Source: Istiophorus platypterus | Lineage: Eukaryota; Chordata; Actinopteri; Istiophoriformes; Istiophoridae | DNA length: 64,000 bases | Assembly (NCBI GenBank): GCA_016859345.1 | Contig: CM029119.1 | Location: forward strand, 967,501 to 1,031,500 | Direction: 5' to 3' | Part shown: one piece after another, positions 62,185-64,000 of the stretch | Numbering within the stretch: the stretch's first letter is position 1 | How the letters are laid out: each line of letters starts with the position of its first letter | Notes under the pieces: model-generated | Database searches by the model: none | What the model was told of the DNA's origin: nothing | What the model saw: the letters and a program-made list of their open reading frames with translations, nothing else | Made by a program: the position numbers and the translations under genes

Positions 62185-64000
62185 CTGTGGGAAGGCGACA
62201 GACAGGGTGATTATAATACTCATATATTTATTCTTAACCATGAACAACATGATAATTCTGCTTTCACATGAATGGAAAAAATAATAAAACAACATAATAA
62301 ATATATAGTATGTTATGGTAATATACAACAGTATAATTCAGCCCAATTCAGCATAATGAATACTTTTTGTACTATATTTGCATTCTGCTCATAGTATGCC
62401 TTTATGTTGTTCAAGGGATGGGTTTGGTTATGTTCTATATTTTTCTATTTGTCCACAAATCTCATGTACAGAGCCACACCAGAAGTGAAGGTCTGCTACT
62501 AACAAATATTGTGTGTATCAAAGCCTGGTCCAGAGCCTGATATATCTTATCCCTCTGTGCCATTGAGCTCAACAGTTGTCAAAAAAATTATAAAAACACA
62601 TCAATGAGTCACACTGTTGCACTGGGTAACATGTTTGTTCATTACAATGAACACACATTGTAGTTTATTTTGGCTCAGTACCACATACACTGTCCTGCTG
62701 CTCCAAATACTCACTAGTGCAGCAAATGTGGATTAATCCGTGGCCAAAAATAGTCAATAAATGTACAGATTCCTCCTGTTTGATTTTACGAATCATTGTT
62801 AAAACTACAGTGAGCAGCTGTTTTAGGAAATTATTGAACCTTTTTAAAAATTAAAATGGTATGCTTAAATGATGAGCTGTTTAAAAAGTTTTTAGAAGGA
62901 AACAATGGGCTCAGAGCTGAGGGCCACAGAAAGAGTAGGGAAGGATTAACATCGTTGGTTTGGCTCTGCATGTGGGGTTTGTTCACATTAAGAAAATATA
63001 CAAAAATACAAGCTTTATTTTTTGAGTAAACTTTTTAAAGCAGAACTTGTGATTTAGTATTTTCAAACCTGGTATTAATAATTTGAATCAAGTAAAGGAT
63101 TTGAAAACTTATTCAACTCACTACAACTCACTATAATGCTATGATGATTTATAAATGTCTGAACTCTCAATTGACTACTAACCATGGAGTTGTTAAGTTT
63201 ATTTGATAGGGATTGTGAATGTGCATATGAGGGAGAGAGTTTGGAAAGAGCAGTAGCCTTCGGTATGAACTTATGTTATGAGAGGGGCGCTATCAGTGGG
63301 GCCATGACCAGGTTCTGAATGCAGTAGCTGACAACATCTGCATGGCCAACACCAAGCATAAACACCTCTGGCCAGCACAGTGGACCATTCCCTTTATCTA
63401 GGCAGAGGAAAAGATTCAGCCACAATTGAGGTTGCAGACAGGGCTCCTTGGTACAGCCCAGGACTAACAGCTGAAGGTGGTGTGAGGAAGTAACTTTGAT
63501 TTCAGGAGCCATACTACCATTACTGCACTTAGGCCAGACATAGTGCTGCTGTCAGGACAGGTGGTCATGGTGGAGCTCACAGTTCCCTGGGAAGTCCAGA
63601 TGGAGGAGATGGAGCAGGCCACAAGCCAAGAACGCAGACTTGGTGGAGGACTGCAACAGGCAAGGTTAGAGGGCACAATATTTGCCCATAGAAGTTGGCT
63701 GCAGACAGTTCAGTGGTCACTCCTTCTGTACGGCATTTCATCTCTGGTGCTACTCAGATAACAGCCATGGCCTGATCAAGCCTGTCTGTGTCATGTGGAC
63801 AAGTTTGTATGATGCAGAAAGACCTGTAACACTATGACCCTAGGTTGTATGACTGATGATGTGTCTGAATACATCAGATGATGTATGATGCAGCAAGGAC
63901 AGGACATTTCTCAGGAACAGGCTTTGCATGCAGTCATTCTTTCTACTCTATATGTTACCTGGCATGTATTTATTCTCTATAGCCTGCAGTAGCTGTGCTT
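62185..64000 (-). other. ryr2 intron before exon 1 (open at window edge)
   Basis: At least 1.8 kb. A/T-rich unique sequence to 63.2 kb, then a retroelement relic. The upstream exon expected to end just before LLRVGYY is not found here. Confidence 0.75.
63250..63960 (+). mobile_element. Non-LTR retroelement 3' fragment, endonuclease region
   Basis: Plus strand reads RYQWGHDQVLNAVADNICMA, then LRPDIVLLS and MVELTVPWEVQMEEME: the PD...ELTVPWE signature of the same family as the 47 kb relic. The following 63760-63960 part resembles that family's 3' untranslated region (GCCTGATCAAGCCTGTCTGT, GTATGATGCAGAAAGACC). Confidence 0.65.

Larger units (their letters stand above)
58577..61531 (-). other. 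ryr2 intron between exons 1 and 2
   Basis: 2.95 kb, mostly Tc1-like fragments of at least two families, with TG and GATA microsatellites, a hairpin with octamer repeats and a T/G homopolymer at 60668-60697. Confidence 0.8.

Noticed and set aside
61761..62132. 123- and 99-codon plus-strand open frames
   Set aside because: Antisense to the 653 nt ryr2 exon, where long open antisense frames are expected.
9876..62184. Assignment to ryr1 or ryr3
   Set aside because: Exons 8-16, 22, 28, 30, 34, 36 and 39 carry RYR2-type residues where RYR1 and RYR3 differ.

Overview
The window is vertebrate genomic DNA, almost certainly from a teleost fish. The evidence is short protein-coding exons with GT/AG borders inside A/T-rich introns, and a fish-type repeat load: several Tc1-like families, L2-type LINE tails, a tRNA-headed SINE, a Ty3/gypsy relic and a non-LTR retroelement with a restriction-like endonuclease domain. 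I see no bacterial operons, CRISPR arrays or RNA genes.

One gene fills the window: the minus-strand central part of a cardiac-type ryanodine receptor (ryr2), the intracellular calcium-release channel. I reconstructed 50 consecutive exons from 62184 (5' side) down to 9876 (3' side). They join into one open frame of 6378 nt (about 2125 codons) with no stop, frameshift or missing exon, covering roughly human RYR2 residues 1700 to 3830. The first ~1700 residues (N-terminal and SPRY domains) lie beyond the right edge. The EF-hands, membrane segments and pore lie beyond the left edge. Paralogue choice rests on stretches that follow RYR2 rather than RYR1 or RYR3. I cannot tell ryr2a from ryr2b.

Layout in transcript order: junctional solenoid and acidic divergent region (62.2-57.4 kb); central regulatory solenoid, including the DPc10-equivalent segment (57.0-42.0 kb); RY3/RY4 repeats with the Ser2808 phosphorylation site (38.0-35.9 kb); bridging solenoid (35.5-15.8 kb); calmodulin-binding exon (15.3-15.4 kb); core-solenoid and RIH-associated start (15.1-9.9 kb). 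The three longest introns carry most of the transposon debris: 43.6-49.4 kb, 49.5-54.2 kb and 58.6-61.5 kb.

I found no convincing new multi-gene system. The points most worth a second look are a 1.9 kb highly degenerate ~35 bp repeat tract bracketed by two inwardly facing Tc1-like ends inside a ryr2 intron; apparent absence of the small cassette exon next to the calmodulin site; a Ser/Gly/Asn-rich insertion in the first exon; several gained cysteines; and a SINE nested exactly in a Tc1 terminal repeat. Comparisons with human RYR1/2/3 are from memory, not from an alignment run.
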